A stretch of DNA of 64,000 bases, from assembly GCA_021613535.1 (NCBI GenBank), contig CP075494.1, positions 7,254,001 through 7,318,000 of the forward strand. The letters are read 5' to 3'. Positions 53,908 through 64,000 of this stretch are shown here, in pieces. This DNA comes from Adineta vaga (lineage: Eukaryota > Rotifera). Each line of letters begins with the position of its first letter. Position 1 is the first letter of the stretch. The position numbers were made by a program, and so were the translations under genes. The notes below the pieces were generated by a model, which worked only from the letters and a program-made list of their open reading frames with translations, was not told the origin of the DNA and did not search any database.

Positions 53908-56703
53908 ATGGGGAAACATGAACGATATTCAATGAATTCATCATTATCCTATTTCACATCAAAAAATGATGATAATGTAAATGATTCAATTTGGAATAAT
54001 CCCAATGAACTCGACTTACTTGATATGAAAAAATCATCGATGATATCTAATTTCAATTGTTTCCTTCAAATTCTTCCTAATCTTCGAAAATTATATACCT
54101 TATTTGATTCTCTTTGTCCAAATATTTATCGTATTCATTGTACAAATTCATTACAAATTTTACAAGAAATCATTTGTCTTGCAGAAGAATATATTCATAT
54201 ATCACCAATTTCAACAATATCAACACATGAATTACTTACAAATGAGAAACATTTCGATAATTTTATTACCAAATTTAAACAATCAAACTTATCTCGTAAA
54301 CAATTATCTCCAACACAAAAGATTGATATACATTGTTTTGGTCAAGGTATTCAATCTTATCATCCATATAATGAGTTGAATCAAACGATTCTATTTTGTT
54401 TCGAATTAACATCAACAATAAAAACAAATCTTTCCTTACCAATTGATGTTATTATCTTAGATCCTGATGAAAATCTTGTTGCTATTGATTTACAATATAT
54501 CAATACATATAATCAAGGTTATACGAAACTATTTTCATGTCAATATGTTCCAATTAATAAAGCAGGCATCTATCGAATCTCATTTTTTCATAATAATAAT
54601 AAAATAATTAATCAACAACATATGATTTTTATACGAAATTCTACGCCAAATTATGCTTCTTATGAAAAGAAAGACTTGACATTAGTTGAAGAAATAATAA
54701 AACCAGCTCAACAAGGTAAATAACCATATAATTTTATTCTTATCTAATTGTGAAAAGAAAACGACAAATTGGTTTCAGTCAGTATATTGATATAGAAAAT
54801 CAACATTTTTTTTTTCTTTTTACTTCTTACAGCTACTTGAGATTTAATTATTTATTTCCGTTAGCAAAATAAAATACTTGACTTAACTATTAGAACATTT
54901 TCGATTTACTTTCGTGAATATATTGAAAGGAATAAAATACTAGAATCGAGGAAAAATATACACTTGTTGTATATCGAAATCATCATCTCTACTAATAAGT
55001 TTCATTCGAACGTTATCAGAAAAGAAGAAGAAGAAAAGAAAATAACGCCATGCGTATATACACCATAGACTTGTAATTCGATATCATTTTCTGTTCTAAT
55101 CGATTTGATGTAAACGCATCATTTCATCATGACACATCCACCGTATCGTTCGCAAATTCTTTCTAATTTATGTATAAGTAAGAAAAATGATTGACTATTC
55201 TTCAATTCTGAAATGACAATCTTATTCTCTGTTCTTAGAAGTACCTCAATACGAATTAGAAGGTGATGGATGTTCAACAAAAATTATCGTTAATTCAATT
55301 GCACGTTTTCGTCTTCGATTGAAATCTTCATACATGACATATCAAAATTCTACAGTAGATTCATTTTCACTTTCAATTCTTGATCCATATGGTCACACGA
55401 TTGTTGTTCAACGTCGTAGTTTATCGCCTGATCTACTTGAATTAACTTATCAACCGATGTCAGTAGGTGAACATCGATTATCAATCTTATTCAATAATGC
55501 CATTGATCGGCAAGTCGTTATCGATGTTATTCCCGATGAAGTGAATTTTCCATCGAAACTAAAACCATTTGGTCCTGGTCTTAAACGTGCAATCGTTGGT
55601 TTACCAACAGAATTCTATGTTGATCTTAATCAAACTATTCATCAAAATATACATTTTCGTTTAGAACCATCTTATCAAGCTGAAATTGATTATGAACAAC
55701 AAATGGCAACTGTACGATATGTTCCATTGAAAGAAGGCCCATGTCCTATATATATACTCGAAAATGATAAAGATATAACAGACTCACCATTTATTGCACA
55801 TGTGGAAAAAAGTTTAACATTACGTGAGAAACCACGTATACGTGTTGTTGGTTTACCCAAAGAAATTATGTTACATCGAATGGTAGAATTTCAAGTAAGA
55901 TCAAATGAAAAATAAACTTATATAAATAGACACTGTCAAGGTTCTTTTAATAATTGACTTGTTTCGACAGGTAAAACTATATCGTTAAGGAGAAAAAGGA
56001 GATTCAAAAAAATATAAAATTGATTTGTCTCATAAATATTTGGTGCTCTGATATTTTCATTCGAATATAGGAAAACATCATGTTAATTTATTCACTTTTC
56101 TCTTTCAAGGTCTTTATTGACAATCCATTCGATGATTCAAGTAATCTTCTCAATGTTGAGATCTTAACTGATGATACTCATTCACCATCGATTTCAATAC
56201 GTCGCCGTCATCGATCATCCTATGTATGTTCATTTATACCTATTACCTTAGGCAATCATTTTATATCAGTTGATTACGCGGGAATTGTTGCTGAATATAA
56301 TCCATTCAATAGTCAAGCGATTCAAGAAAAAGATATTCTATTAACTGGCCCAGCTGTCAAGAATGCATGTGTACCATTGAATCAACCAACACATTTTTCA
56401 TTTTCATTGAAAGATTGTTTGACAACCAATTTAAACGAAAAGAATTCCACATATGAAAGTGGATATAGTTCAAATGATGAAATCTCTTCAAAATCGTCAC
56501 TTTCATCATCTTCAACTGATATTCAAACATCAGCAAGTGAAGATGAAAATAATTATCGTGTGACAATTACTGATGGACATGGAAATATCAAACCAAATGT
56601 TCTTATAAAAGAATTTTATGATACAAAAAACGAGAATAATATTCGCGTAGATTTTACACCGGATGAACAAATTTTGTATATAAATATTTCTTGTACTTGG
56701 TAA
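53908..56703 (+). CDS. Filamin-repeat protein without actin-binding domain
   Basis: Three exons (53908-54715, 55239-55894, 56110-56703) give 685 residues. The middle and C-terminal parts hold about five filamin-type Ig-like repeats, seen in LDPDENLVAIDLQY, ILDPYGHTIVV with ELTYQPMSVGEHRLSI, GPGLKRAIVGLPTEFYVD with VRYVPLKEGPCPIYI and DSPFIAHV, FIPITLGNHFISVDYAG, and ITDGHGNI with VDFTPDEQ. Such repeats dimerise or bind membrane receptors and signalling proteins. The first 120 residues are helical and unrecognised, and the calponin-homology actin-binding module of true filamins is absent. The last repeat ends early, before the usual PGSPF strand. The first intron is 523 bases, long for this window. 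Undetected upstream exons are possible, but no candidate is visible. Confidence 0.75.
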
Positions 56704-57180
56704 AAACAAAATGTCTTTTAGATTATCAAAATCATTTCTATGACGGGTATATGAAATAAATAAATAAATACGAAATTCTTCAATATTAACAGAAAATCCT
56801 AACTATACATGTACTTAAATTTTATCATAGAGAGAAATCTGAATGCACAAAATCATATTATTGATATTCATGTTTCGAATTAACTTCATCTGTTCTTTCT
56901 CTTTCTCTCATTCGTTCAACTTGCTCTTCTTAATTAATCAAAGAACATAATTTTGTTCTTTTCTCTATTGTACAACAAGCTCATATGAGAAACAATTACA
57001 TCAATTAAGAATTCAGATCACATCATACAAATTGTTAGTAGTTTAACGTTATTAATTGTAAGCAATTGTTCTTTCGCTGTAATTATTAATCTATGTGCCA
57101 TACATAAATAAGCATTGCATTTCATTTTTAAACTTCACATTTTCAAAACATTTCATATCACTAAATCATATCACTAAATC
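56704..57180. other. Intergenic, nothing recognised
   Basis: 3' flank of the filamin-repeat gene with AAAT repeats near 56755-56770 and AATAAA-like signals. No exon is seen. Confidence 0.5.
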
Positions 57181-57488
57181 ATGAAGTAAGTAGTACATAT
57201 ACATATGTTTCATTTACTTATTCTTATCAATGATATTCTATTTCTAGTTCAACACTCTTCGAACCAAAATCAGCATCGACACCAAAAAAATTCAATACAT
57301 CTATTGTGATTCCTAATTTATGTTCTACGCCACGACCAGCTCATATACGATGGTCTTTATCGAAATGTACACCTCGTCCAGTTGATTCTTCAACACCAAA
57401 AACTAAAAAATTCAAGAAATCTGCTGTTCCTAATCTTCATCATCTAGTTTATCCATCAGCACAATCGATGAAAATTTGGATCTTATAA
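57181..57488 (+). CDS. Small basic Thr-Pro-rich protein, unrecognised
   Basis: The proposed gene has a 5-base first coding exon (57181-57185, ATGAA, donor GTAAGT) and a second exon 57248-57488, giving 81 residues. The second exon contains an internal ATG at 57306, which is the fallback start (60 residues). The protein is basic and carries repeated Ser-Thr-Pro or Thr-Pro-Arg/Lys motifs (STPKK, STPRP, CTPRP, STPKTKK), likely targets of proline-directed kinases. It resembles short phosphoproteins that bind nucleic acid or microtubules, but I recognise no family. Confidence 0.45.
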
Positions 57489-57617
57489 ATTATCGTTCTT
57501 TTCATTTTCTCTTTTATACAATCTGTTTTTAGTTCTCTAAATTATTCTGAAATAAAAGATGAAAAATGTAAAAGATATTTCCATTTATTGCAAAAGATAC
57601 AAAAATAAGTTCGATGG

Positions 57618-57830
57618 TTAACTTATTTGATCTGCATCAGAATCTAATGATTGTAAAACATCGAGTAGATGTTTTAATTTTTCTTTTTGCATTTCAACAC
57701 GTATCATTCGTTGAATAATTAAACGTTGTTGAGATTCAATCTTTTGAATTTCGGCGGCTTTATTATCATCTTGCATATTATTTAATGATTGTTGGCATTT
57801 ATTCGATTGGTCTTTCATGTACATCGACAT
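57618..57830 (-). CDS. Small coiled-coil protein, paralogue A
   Basis: A single exon of 70 residues. The segment EIQKIESQQRLIIQRMIRV, continuing EMQKEKLKHLLDVLQSLDSD, forms a heptad-like helix. It aligns without gaps to the helix in the gene at 58179-58523 (ELHQIEYEQCLIVDEITRI, AEKQRLQDLLELVRSMKSN), so the two are tandem paralogues. It lacks the Ser-rich N-terminus of its partner. No known family is recognised; short helical dimerisation proteins are the likely class. The frame has no earlier ATG, but a missing upstream exon cannot be excluded. Confidence 0.55.
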   Translation of the reverse strand: MSMYMKDQSNKCQQSLNNMQDDNKAAEIQKIESQQRLIIQRMIRVEMQKEKLKHLLDVLQSLDSDADQIS

Positions 57831-58178
57831 ACGTTGTTTGTTTTGTTTATTCGATAATATGAATCGTGTTCGAGTGACTGAATGTTGCTTTTTTCTACTT
57901 TTTTTATGACGGGTTTGTGTTAGTTTCTACGATCAGTGTGTTTCGAAATATCGGATCAGAGAAGGTGAGCCATGCATGACAAACGAAGAATGATGAAAAT
58001 AACATTGATGAAGTATGTACTTCGAAAAAGGACAGGGATTTATGTCATGATAATCTTATGTAGTATATGAATGCTGTCGTTAAGAATAGAAAGTGAATAC
58101 GATGAATACTTGTATTTATTGCGAAAAAACACACTGTACAAAAACAAGATAACAAATATATAAGTAAACTTTGAGTTT
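57831..58178. other. Spacer between the coiled-coil paralogues
   Basis: About 350 bases, probably the promoter of paralogue A and the 3' end of paralogue B. No element recognised. Confidence 0.4.
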
Positions 58179-58523
58179 TTAAGTTTGTTTGGAATGTGAA
58201 TTGATGCGTTTGATTTGACGAAGTTGAGATTTGGTTGTTTTCTTTTGAACGTTCGATTTCATTGACCGTACTAGTTCTAATAAATCTTGTAATCGTTGTT
58301 TTTCAGCATCAATACGAGTGATTTCATCAACGATCAAACATTGTTCATATTCGATTTGGTGAAGTTCTCGAATTGCATTAGATAGTATATGATGTTTGAA
58401 TAATTTTGACAAATGATTGTTCATTTCATCAGGCATTTCCTCATTTTCGATATCCGAATATGAATGTTCAGTATCATTGATCGACGATAAACCGCTTGTA
58501 GACGATGATGATGAATTAGCCAT
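58179..58523 (-). CDS. Small coiled-coil protein, paralogue B
   Basis: A single exon of 114 residues. A serine-rich acidic N-terminus (about 1-35) precedes a long amphipathic helix (about 38-93), then a basic tail (KKTTKSQLRQIKRINSHSK). The helix matches that of the gene at 57618-57830 position by position, including the closing LLxLVxSxxSx pattern, showing a tandem duplication. Function unknown. Same strand as its paralogue, 348 bases upstream of it. Confidence 0.6.
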   Translation of the reverse strand: MANSSSSSTSGLSSINDTEHSYSDIENEEMPDEMNNHLSKLFKHHILSNAIRELHQIEYEQCLIVDEITRIDAEKQRLQDLLELVRSMKSNVQKKTTKSQLRQIKRINSHSKQT

Positions 58524-59531
58524 TTAATTTCTGATGACGATATATCAGATAAAGAGATGAGAACACGATGACATACTGATCTGAAGTAATTACTGGTAGT
58601 ATATATACATACAAGCAGAATGACTCGTATAGAGAGAATAGAGAGTGATAAACAAACAATTAAAAAGAAAAAAATGTCGATATAAAGGTAATTACGTGTG
58701 CATTCATCCGTATCATGAAAAGATAATAAACATTGTATATAATGATAATTTAATCGACAAATGATTTAGAAGAAAAATAGATGATACATGCAAAACTATT
58801 ATCAGACTACTGTATAATCCTTATTGTCAATGTTATGTCATATAGAACGGATTATTTTTTTTTGTTTATTAAAGAGTAATCTCCTTTGTGGCAAAGATAC
58901 AAAATATGACGTAGAAAAAAAAGTGTGCTTATAAGTTCAAAGTTTCTAAATGACATAAATAAATATCATAATATAAAAAAAGATTCTTCTACTATTCCGA
59001 GATATGAATATAATTCAATAAATCATTTGACTCTTCGTCTTGCATGTATTTTTTGTCAATATTATTGTTTTTATTATTATTATTATATTAAAAAATAAAT
59101 GTCACTCGACTTTATATTTTGCTTGTTTTTTTTCTTCGCAAAACATAGTAGGATGATCGTAATTAAATTGCGAACAACATTCGTTTCGAGAATAAATCTA
59201 TTTGTCAATTTGATTCTAATATTTCTCTTTCTTTCACATTGATTTAGTTGATATAATCTCAAATTTCGAGATTGTTCACTCATTTACATTGAGATTTACT
59301 CTACCGTTGTTGCGGAGAAAGAAAAAAAAAGAAATGTAATTTATTCTTTTCTCCATTTTTAAAGAACTGAAAAGAAAAATAACATTGGATTCTCTTTCGT
59401 CAATTCTTTTTTCTTTCTTCTATTTCTAGAACACTCGCGAACTTTTTCATTGTCTCTTCACTTTATATATATATATATAAAAGAAAGAAGGCGGCGCAAA
59501 ACTTTTATTTCAATTATTTTAATTAAATAAA
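58524..59531. other. Divergent promoter region
   Basis: Lies between the minus-strand paralogue B and the plus-strand MLF gene, so it should hold both promoters. The minus-strand frame at 59083-59283 has no support. Confidence 0.45.
59464..59482 (+). promoter_or_regulatory. TATA-like element of the MLF gene
   Basis: A TA run ending in TATAAAAG lies about 50 bases before the MLF start codon. It could act as a TATA box or be a plain TA microsatellite. Confidence 0.35.
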
Positions 59532-60321
59532 ATGAATAGCTTAGGAATGTTTCGCAACGATCCATTTTTTTCTGGTCTTGATCTTCCATCTCAAGGTTTA
59601 TCATTAGAAAATCGATCGCGAAATGGCCATTCCAATCGACAAATCAGTCAACATCAACAAACTAATGATCAAAGTTTATCAATGTTAGACAATCCATTTG
59701 GATTCGTGGAAAATATGATGGCGAATATGGGACAAATGTTTAATCAAATGCAACCAATGTTGAGTCAAAATTTCAATGGTCAAAATGGTCAAGGTCTTTC
59801 CTTTAGTTCAGCAACAGTAATGAGTATGGATAGACGAAATCCTGATCAACCGAGAATTATTCAAGCAACATCAGAACAATTGCGTGGACCTGAAGGTAAA
59901 TTTAGAAGTTTTCTTTTTTTTTGTAATTTTATTAAATGAATTTCTTTTAGGTCTTGAACGAACACGTAAAGCAGTTCGTGATACAGGACGAAATTTCGAA
60001 AGGATGGAAGTTGCTCATCGACTTGGTGAACGTGGTCATCGAATAACTAAAGAACGTGATCCATCAAGTGGACGTATTTTAGAACACCGTGATTTTGAAC
60101 ATATTGAGGATGAAAATGAATTCGAACGTGAATGGTTCAATCGAGCTGAACAATATGGTTTTAAAAATTCTAATCGAAATGGTTTTAATGGATATACGGA
60201 TAAATTATTGATGACTCCACCATCATATGGACGTCTTCGATCACAATCACAAGAACCAAGACAATTAGCCATCGAACATTCACGATCAGATAAGAATTCT
60301 AAACAACGACGAAAGAATTAA
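59532..60321 (+). CDS. MLF: Myeloid leukemia factor (MLF) family protein
   Basis: Two exons (59532-59895, 59951-60321) give 244 residues, the size of MLF1/MLF2. MLF proteins shuttle between nucleus and cytoplasm, associate with chaperones and affect transcription and proteostasis. The conserved core starts in exon 1 with a Met/Asn/Gln-rich segment around NPFGFVENMMANMGQMF and continues with MSMDRRNPDQPRIIQATSEQ and then TRKAVRDTGRNFERMEVAHRLGER (split here over the known conserved block), RITKERDPSSG and NEFEREW. The basic tail contains a possible 14-3-3 or nuclear signal. The junction is phase 1 and the core reads cleanly through it. Confidence 0.92.
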
Positions 60322-60781
60322 CATTTATATAAATATTTCTTTTTCTTTTATGTTCTTGAAGTTTGGATAATAAAAATAGTTTGTACATAAATGAATGAGC
60401 TTCTTTCATTTATTTCAAATGTTAAATAATCAACAGAGATTCAAAAAGGAGAGCGAGTACTATGATACTAACAAAACATTTTCAGTTTACATTTCTTCGG
60501 GTCATCTTTACCATAATGCATTGTATTCTTTTTTTTTTTCTTTCTTTGAAGTATTACAGATTCGGAAATTGTACTGAAAATAACCGGATATTCCATTATC
60601 GGTTTATATCTCATATGAAGTTTTTATTGTTCATATCGTCTGGTTGTGTAAAGATTTTTATAACTAGGTCGTTGACTAAATAAAAGAATCTTTAATGGCC
60701 TACTGTGGAAGAGTAAAATGCAAGAACAAGAAATAGAAAAATAAGTCAAATGATAACTACTACGGTCAGTTATATTATATT
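60322..60781. other. Convergent 3' region between MLF and MPC1
   Basis: AATAAA-like signals for both strands; no gene is supported. Confidence 0.5.
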
Positions 60782-61466
60782 CTATGATGAACGCGCAGGT
60801 TGGACGGATGCTGATGTTACTGCTGGTTTGGACGCTGGCGATGGTACTTGATATTGTTGCATAGGTGTAGGTGTACCATATCTAAGAACAGTGAAGGAAA
60901 AATTCGTAAAAAAATCAAAAGAAATGAATATTTATACTTGTAATTAATAAATCTTGCCAATTGCATCAATTGTGCACATTCATTTGCAAAATGGCAAGCA
61001 AATAAGAGTCGATTTTTTGGTTTGACTTGAAGAGCAAAACGCATAAATAACATTGAATAAAAACATAAAGCTATTCATCATAGACAACGATTAATATCAT
61101 TCAAATAACTCTTTATTTAGTTCTTACCAACAGTCATCTTTGGACTGATAATTTCTGGATCTTTTTTTAAATCTGCAATAGCAGCTAATGGTAAACCCCA
61201 ATTAGCAACTAAAAACCAGATTCAAAAATTGATTATTAATGATTTAATAATAAAATATTACCTGGTCCCCAAAAATGCTTTTCAGTAGAAAGAAATAGGA
61301 AGATAACAAACAAAACAGATCAAATATGTTATATCTTACCGTGCTAGAATTTAATGAGAATGAATATTAATTAGTCATATCAGAAAAGGATCTTTTACCT
61401 CATTAAATAATCACGCATTTCTTTACTTTTCAATTGTGTTAAACCACGACTTATTAACGATGCCAT
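60782..61466 (-). CDS. MPC1: Mitochondrial pyruvate carrier 1
   Basis: Six exons: 61399-61466 (68 bases), 61340-61343 (4 bases), 61262-61277 (16 bases), 61128-61208, 60938-61070 and 60782-60881, giving 133 residues. MPC1 pairs with MPC2 in the inner mitochondrial membrane to import pyruvate. Residues 1-35 read [20 protein letters not shown], the signature of the family, and this is obtained only if the 4-base exon CACG is used: it supplies the end of Ser-23 and all of Thr-24. Further matches are [42 protein letters not shown] and [16 protein letters not shown]. The Pro/Ser/Ala-rich C-terminal tail is longer than in vertebrates. All introns are 53-67 bases or so and GT-AG. Confidence 0.93.
61340..61343 (-). 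other. 4-base micro-exon of MPC1
   Basis: On the minus strand the sequence reads TTCTAG-CACG-GTAAGATA: a good acceptor, four bases, a good donor. Upstream phase 2 plus 4 bases restores phase 0 for the next 16-base exon. Confidence 0.85.
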
Positions 61467-63424
61467 TTTCTTGGTAACAGCCAAATGAAGTTTTGCAGTA
61501 AACAACTAAAAACAATCACCGACAATAGTATTCTCTGCACGTAGTGATTTGTTGAAACAAAAACCGAGTGAAAATCAACTCTTTACCTAGCGACATCTAT
61601 TCTATTATTTGTAACGATAAAAATTGAACATAAATTTGTTTGTATAATCCGATGAAACTTACAATAATAAATGGTAAAATTGATAATTATGTTTTAAAGT
61701 TTTTCAGTCACCAATGAAATCATTTCATAGTAATACACATTCGTTTTCTACTTCTTATTCATTTTCTCGTCATCTCATCTCTCTCTCTCTCACTTTCTAC
61801 TTCTTCTTTCTGTTTATTATTGTTTGCTTAGTCATGAAATATTTCGTGTTTATTAAATCATTCTTGTCTATTTAACTGCATAATTGTAATGATTATCTTT
61901 ACTTTTTAGAAGTACAATATACTATTTGAACAAGTAAGAGAGTAAAACGTTTAAACAATAGTGAGATCCTTCCCTTTTTCTGAAATGATTGATTAAAATT
62001 ACACAAAATAATCATAGTTGAGATTTTCGTTTCGCAATTCTTTATGAGTAAATTTTCGATGAATAATAATAGATTGAATAGAAACTCTTCTATCAACATA
62101 AGAAAAGAAAGAAGGTCATTATTTATCCTGTTATTAATCGTTTGAGTTCAAGATCATTTGCTTTTTTTTCGTATATGTTTAATAACATACATTGTTATAT
62201 ACTGAACATCACATACCAACCATAATAGACCGTTGACTCTCATCTTCTCTTCTTTTCTTTCTCCCACCATAACAACGGGGATGAACTTCGAGCAGTCATT
62301 CGTTTACATACCTTCACTTATTCTCTTTCGTATGAATATGTATGTTCTCTAGCATTGCGTTGTTGTCGAGGCGTCCATAGTATTGGTGTTGTCGACAATA
62401 TATTGATTGACCTAAAGTGAATGAATCGAAGAAGAAGAAGAAGAAGAATAAAAACAACATATGGGAAGAAAGAAAATGCATAGGTTGTACTTATTTTGAA
62501 AATCTTTTTTTTCCTTCATTGATCTGTTATCTCCTTTTTTTATTTATTAATAGTAAATGGGAAAAGGATATTTAGAGATTTGAGTAATTTTCCATTTGGG
62601 AATCATAAAAACGAAGAGATTTTATCGGTCGGATGATGTTGAATAGAAGAGAGATGAGAGGATCATAACCACCTGTCTCGCGAATGTAATATTTTAAACA
62701 TGAGTTCAGTTCACAAATGTATATGATACGATCAATGTCTACTATCAATAGACCGTATAACATTCGTTCATTCTTATCTTTCGTGTTTTTGTTTCGTCTC
62801 ACATTTATTCATTTATATTTATCATCGAAGTCAAGGATTATTTGTAAGTATTGTTAAGCCAGTTGAGCAATAAAATCGATTCTTTTTTTTTTTGTTTTTT
62901 GAGAAAATATCAAATCAGAATGAAAGAAAATCGAGAGAGACAGAATGAGAAAGAGAACAAAAGTAATACATGCACATAAGAAATACGGTTCATTTGACCC
63001 GACTTTTGTCGATGAAAATGTTATGTTAGTATCATAATATAACTTTTAATGATAGAAAAGGAGACTGTTATCATAGTCGATGTAAGAATAGAAGACACAT
63101 ATTCAAATTCCTATTGTTGGTCGTAATTAAATGAACGACATATGTTGTTTTGGTTAAAATGATAGGATGTGAATGATTCTTTATTTTTCTATTATTCTTC
63201 CGTTTTCTTTTTGCAGCAGTACACGTCATATGCTATAAATATTTTTATTTATGTGTTGTCGTATGTGATAAGAATCTGTCTATGAGGCAACATTTATCAA
63301 AAGATTAAATGACATGATTGTTTTCTTTCTTTTTTTATGATCTATTATTGATTTGATTTTAGATTGTTGCATTCTTTTTTCAATTTGATTTCTTTTTTTT
63401 TAACAATTGATTTACTCTTCCATC
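61467..63424. other. Divergent intergenic region with a GAA repeat
   Basis: Between the minus-strand MPC1 and plus-strand PACSIN genes. A TC run lies at about 61776-61792 and a GAA repeat at 62428-62448. No gene is supported. Confidence 0.5.
62428..62448. repeat. (GAA)n microsatellite
   Basis: Seven GAA units in the MPC1-PACSIN spacer. Confidence 0.9.
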
Positions 63425-63975
63425 ATGGACACTGGGAATGGTGATAAATCAAATGCTGACAATGATCTTTATTTACCACAAACTGATTCTTTCTGGGAGG
63501 TATGGAATTTACTGTCTAATATCAATATACTTATCTATGTTCATACTAATTACAGATTGGTAAATACAATCGAGTGGTCAAACGATGTGATGATGGAAAT
63601 AAATTAACGACTGATCTACTTAGTATGATCAATGAACGAGCTGAACTTGAAAAATCGTTTTCCAAAATGCTTAAAGGTTGGTCAAAGAAATGGTCCGATT
63701 ATGTGGCGAAATGTTAGTAAAATGTCAATCATTATCCGTAGAGAGAATATCTATATTTTGATTATTTTTACTTAGCGTCTGAATTTGGTTCGATGACGGC
63801 AGCTTGGAAAGCAATTATGGCTGAGGCTGATGCGTCAGCTGAAGTTCATCAGAGTGTGCATGATGAATTAGAAAATGATGTTGTACCATCAATAAAAGCA
63901 TGGCAAAAAACTAAATATATCAAATCAATGATGCATATCAAATCCACAAAAGATTTTGATGAAGAATTTAAACGA
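63425..63975 (+). CDS. PACSIN: PACSIN/syndapin F-BAR protein, 5' part only
   Basis: Three exons (63425-63499, 63556-63712, 63776-63975) encode the first 144 residues; a phase-0 donor (GTATGT) follows and the rest lies beyond the window. PACSINs bend membranes through an F-BAR domain and link dynamin and N-WASP in endocytosis. The fragment has the family opening TDSFWEIGKYNRVVKRCDDG, then a helix with NERAELEKSF, WSKKWSDYV, SEFGSMTAAWKAIMAEAD and VKAW-like IKAWQKTKY. The start ATG gives a short acidic leader as in other members. The SH3 domain cannot be seen. Confidence 0.9.
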
Positions 63976-64000
63976 GTATGTATTTTAGTTTCTTTTTAAA

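Noticed and set aside
56699-56730. Further exon extending the last filamin repeat
   Set aside because: The only donor-acceptor pair leaves a 22-base intron, too short, and the joined frame stops within seven codons.

Overview
The window is animal nuclear DNA: AT-rich, with compact genes cut by many GT-AG introns mostly of about 45-70 bases, one tRNA gene, and no bacterial operons, CRISPR arrays or intact transposons. Metazoan genes (FGFR-type receptor kinase, FRS2-like adaptor, neuronal calcium sensors, TRPA-like channel, IFT46) sit beside two genes of fungal type. Splice acceptors lie just upstream of several start codons, as expected with spliced-leader trans-splicing. This combination fits a bdelloid rotifer best; that is an inference, not proven here.

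Layout. 0-6 kb, plus strand: RNA polymerase III subunit RPC2 (POLR3B) and, 57 bases behind it, an FRS2-like PTB adaptor. 7-28 kb, minus strand: a neuronal calcium sensor locus with two alternative 5' halves, a possible ciliary protein, an M-Ras-type GTPase, an FGFR-type receptor tyrosine kinase, a 4.1 kb empty stretch, TSC1 (hamartin) with a probable reading-frame break, dolichyldiphosphatase (DOLPP1), a Grg1/CCG-1-like stress protein and a fungal-type inositolphosphoceramide mannosyltransferase. 29-34 kb: two unrecognised plus-strand genes in sparse DNA. 35-36 kb: METTL2-type tRNA methyltransferase (minus). 37-52 kb, plus strand: ornithine decarboxylase, IFT46, casein kinase 1 gamma, NAC-beta/BTF3, a small membrane protein, a TRPA-like ankyrin channel with a frame break, and tRNA-Asp(GTC). 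53-64 kb: a filamin-repeat protein, a small Thr-Pro-rich protein, two paralogous coiled-coil proteins (minus), MLF, mitochondrial pyruvate carrier MPC1 (minus, with a 4-base micro-exon), and the first exons of PACSIN/syndapin, which runs off the end.

How genes relate. FGFR, FRS2 and Ras-family proteins act in one pathway, and TSC1 lies on a connected growth pathway, so the first 25 kb is unusually rich in growth-factor signalling genes; their linkage may be chance. The strongest leads are the micro-exon in MPC1, the Grg1-like gene with its fungal-type neighbour, the calcium sensor locus with interchangeable 5' halves, and the POLR3B-FRS2-like pair that looks like a trans-spliced operon. Exon models were built by hand from reading phase, splice dinucleotides and remembered family conservation; no alignment or transcript data were available.
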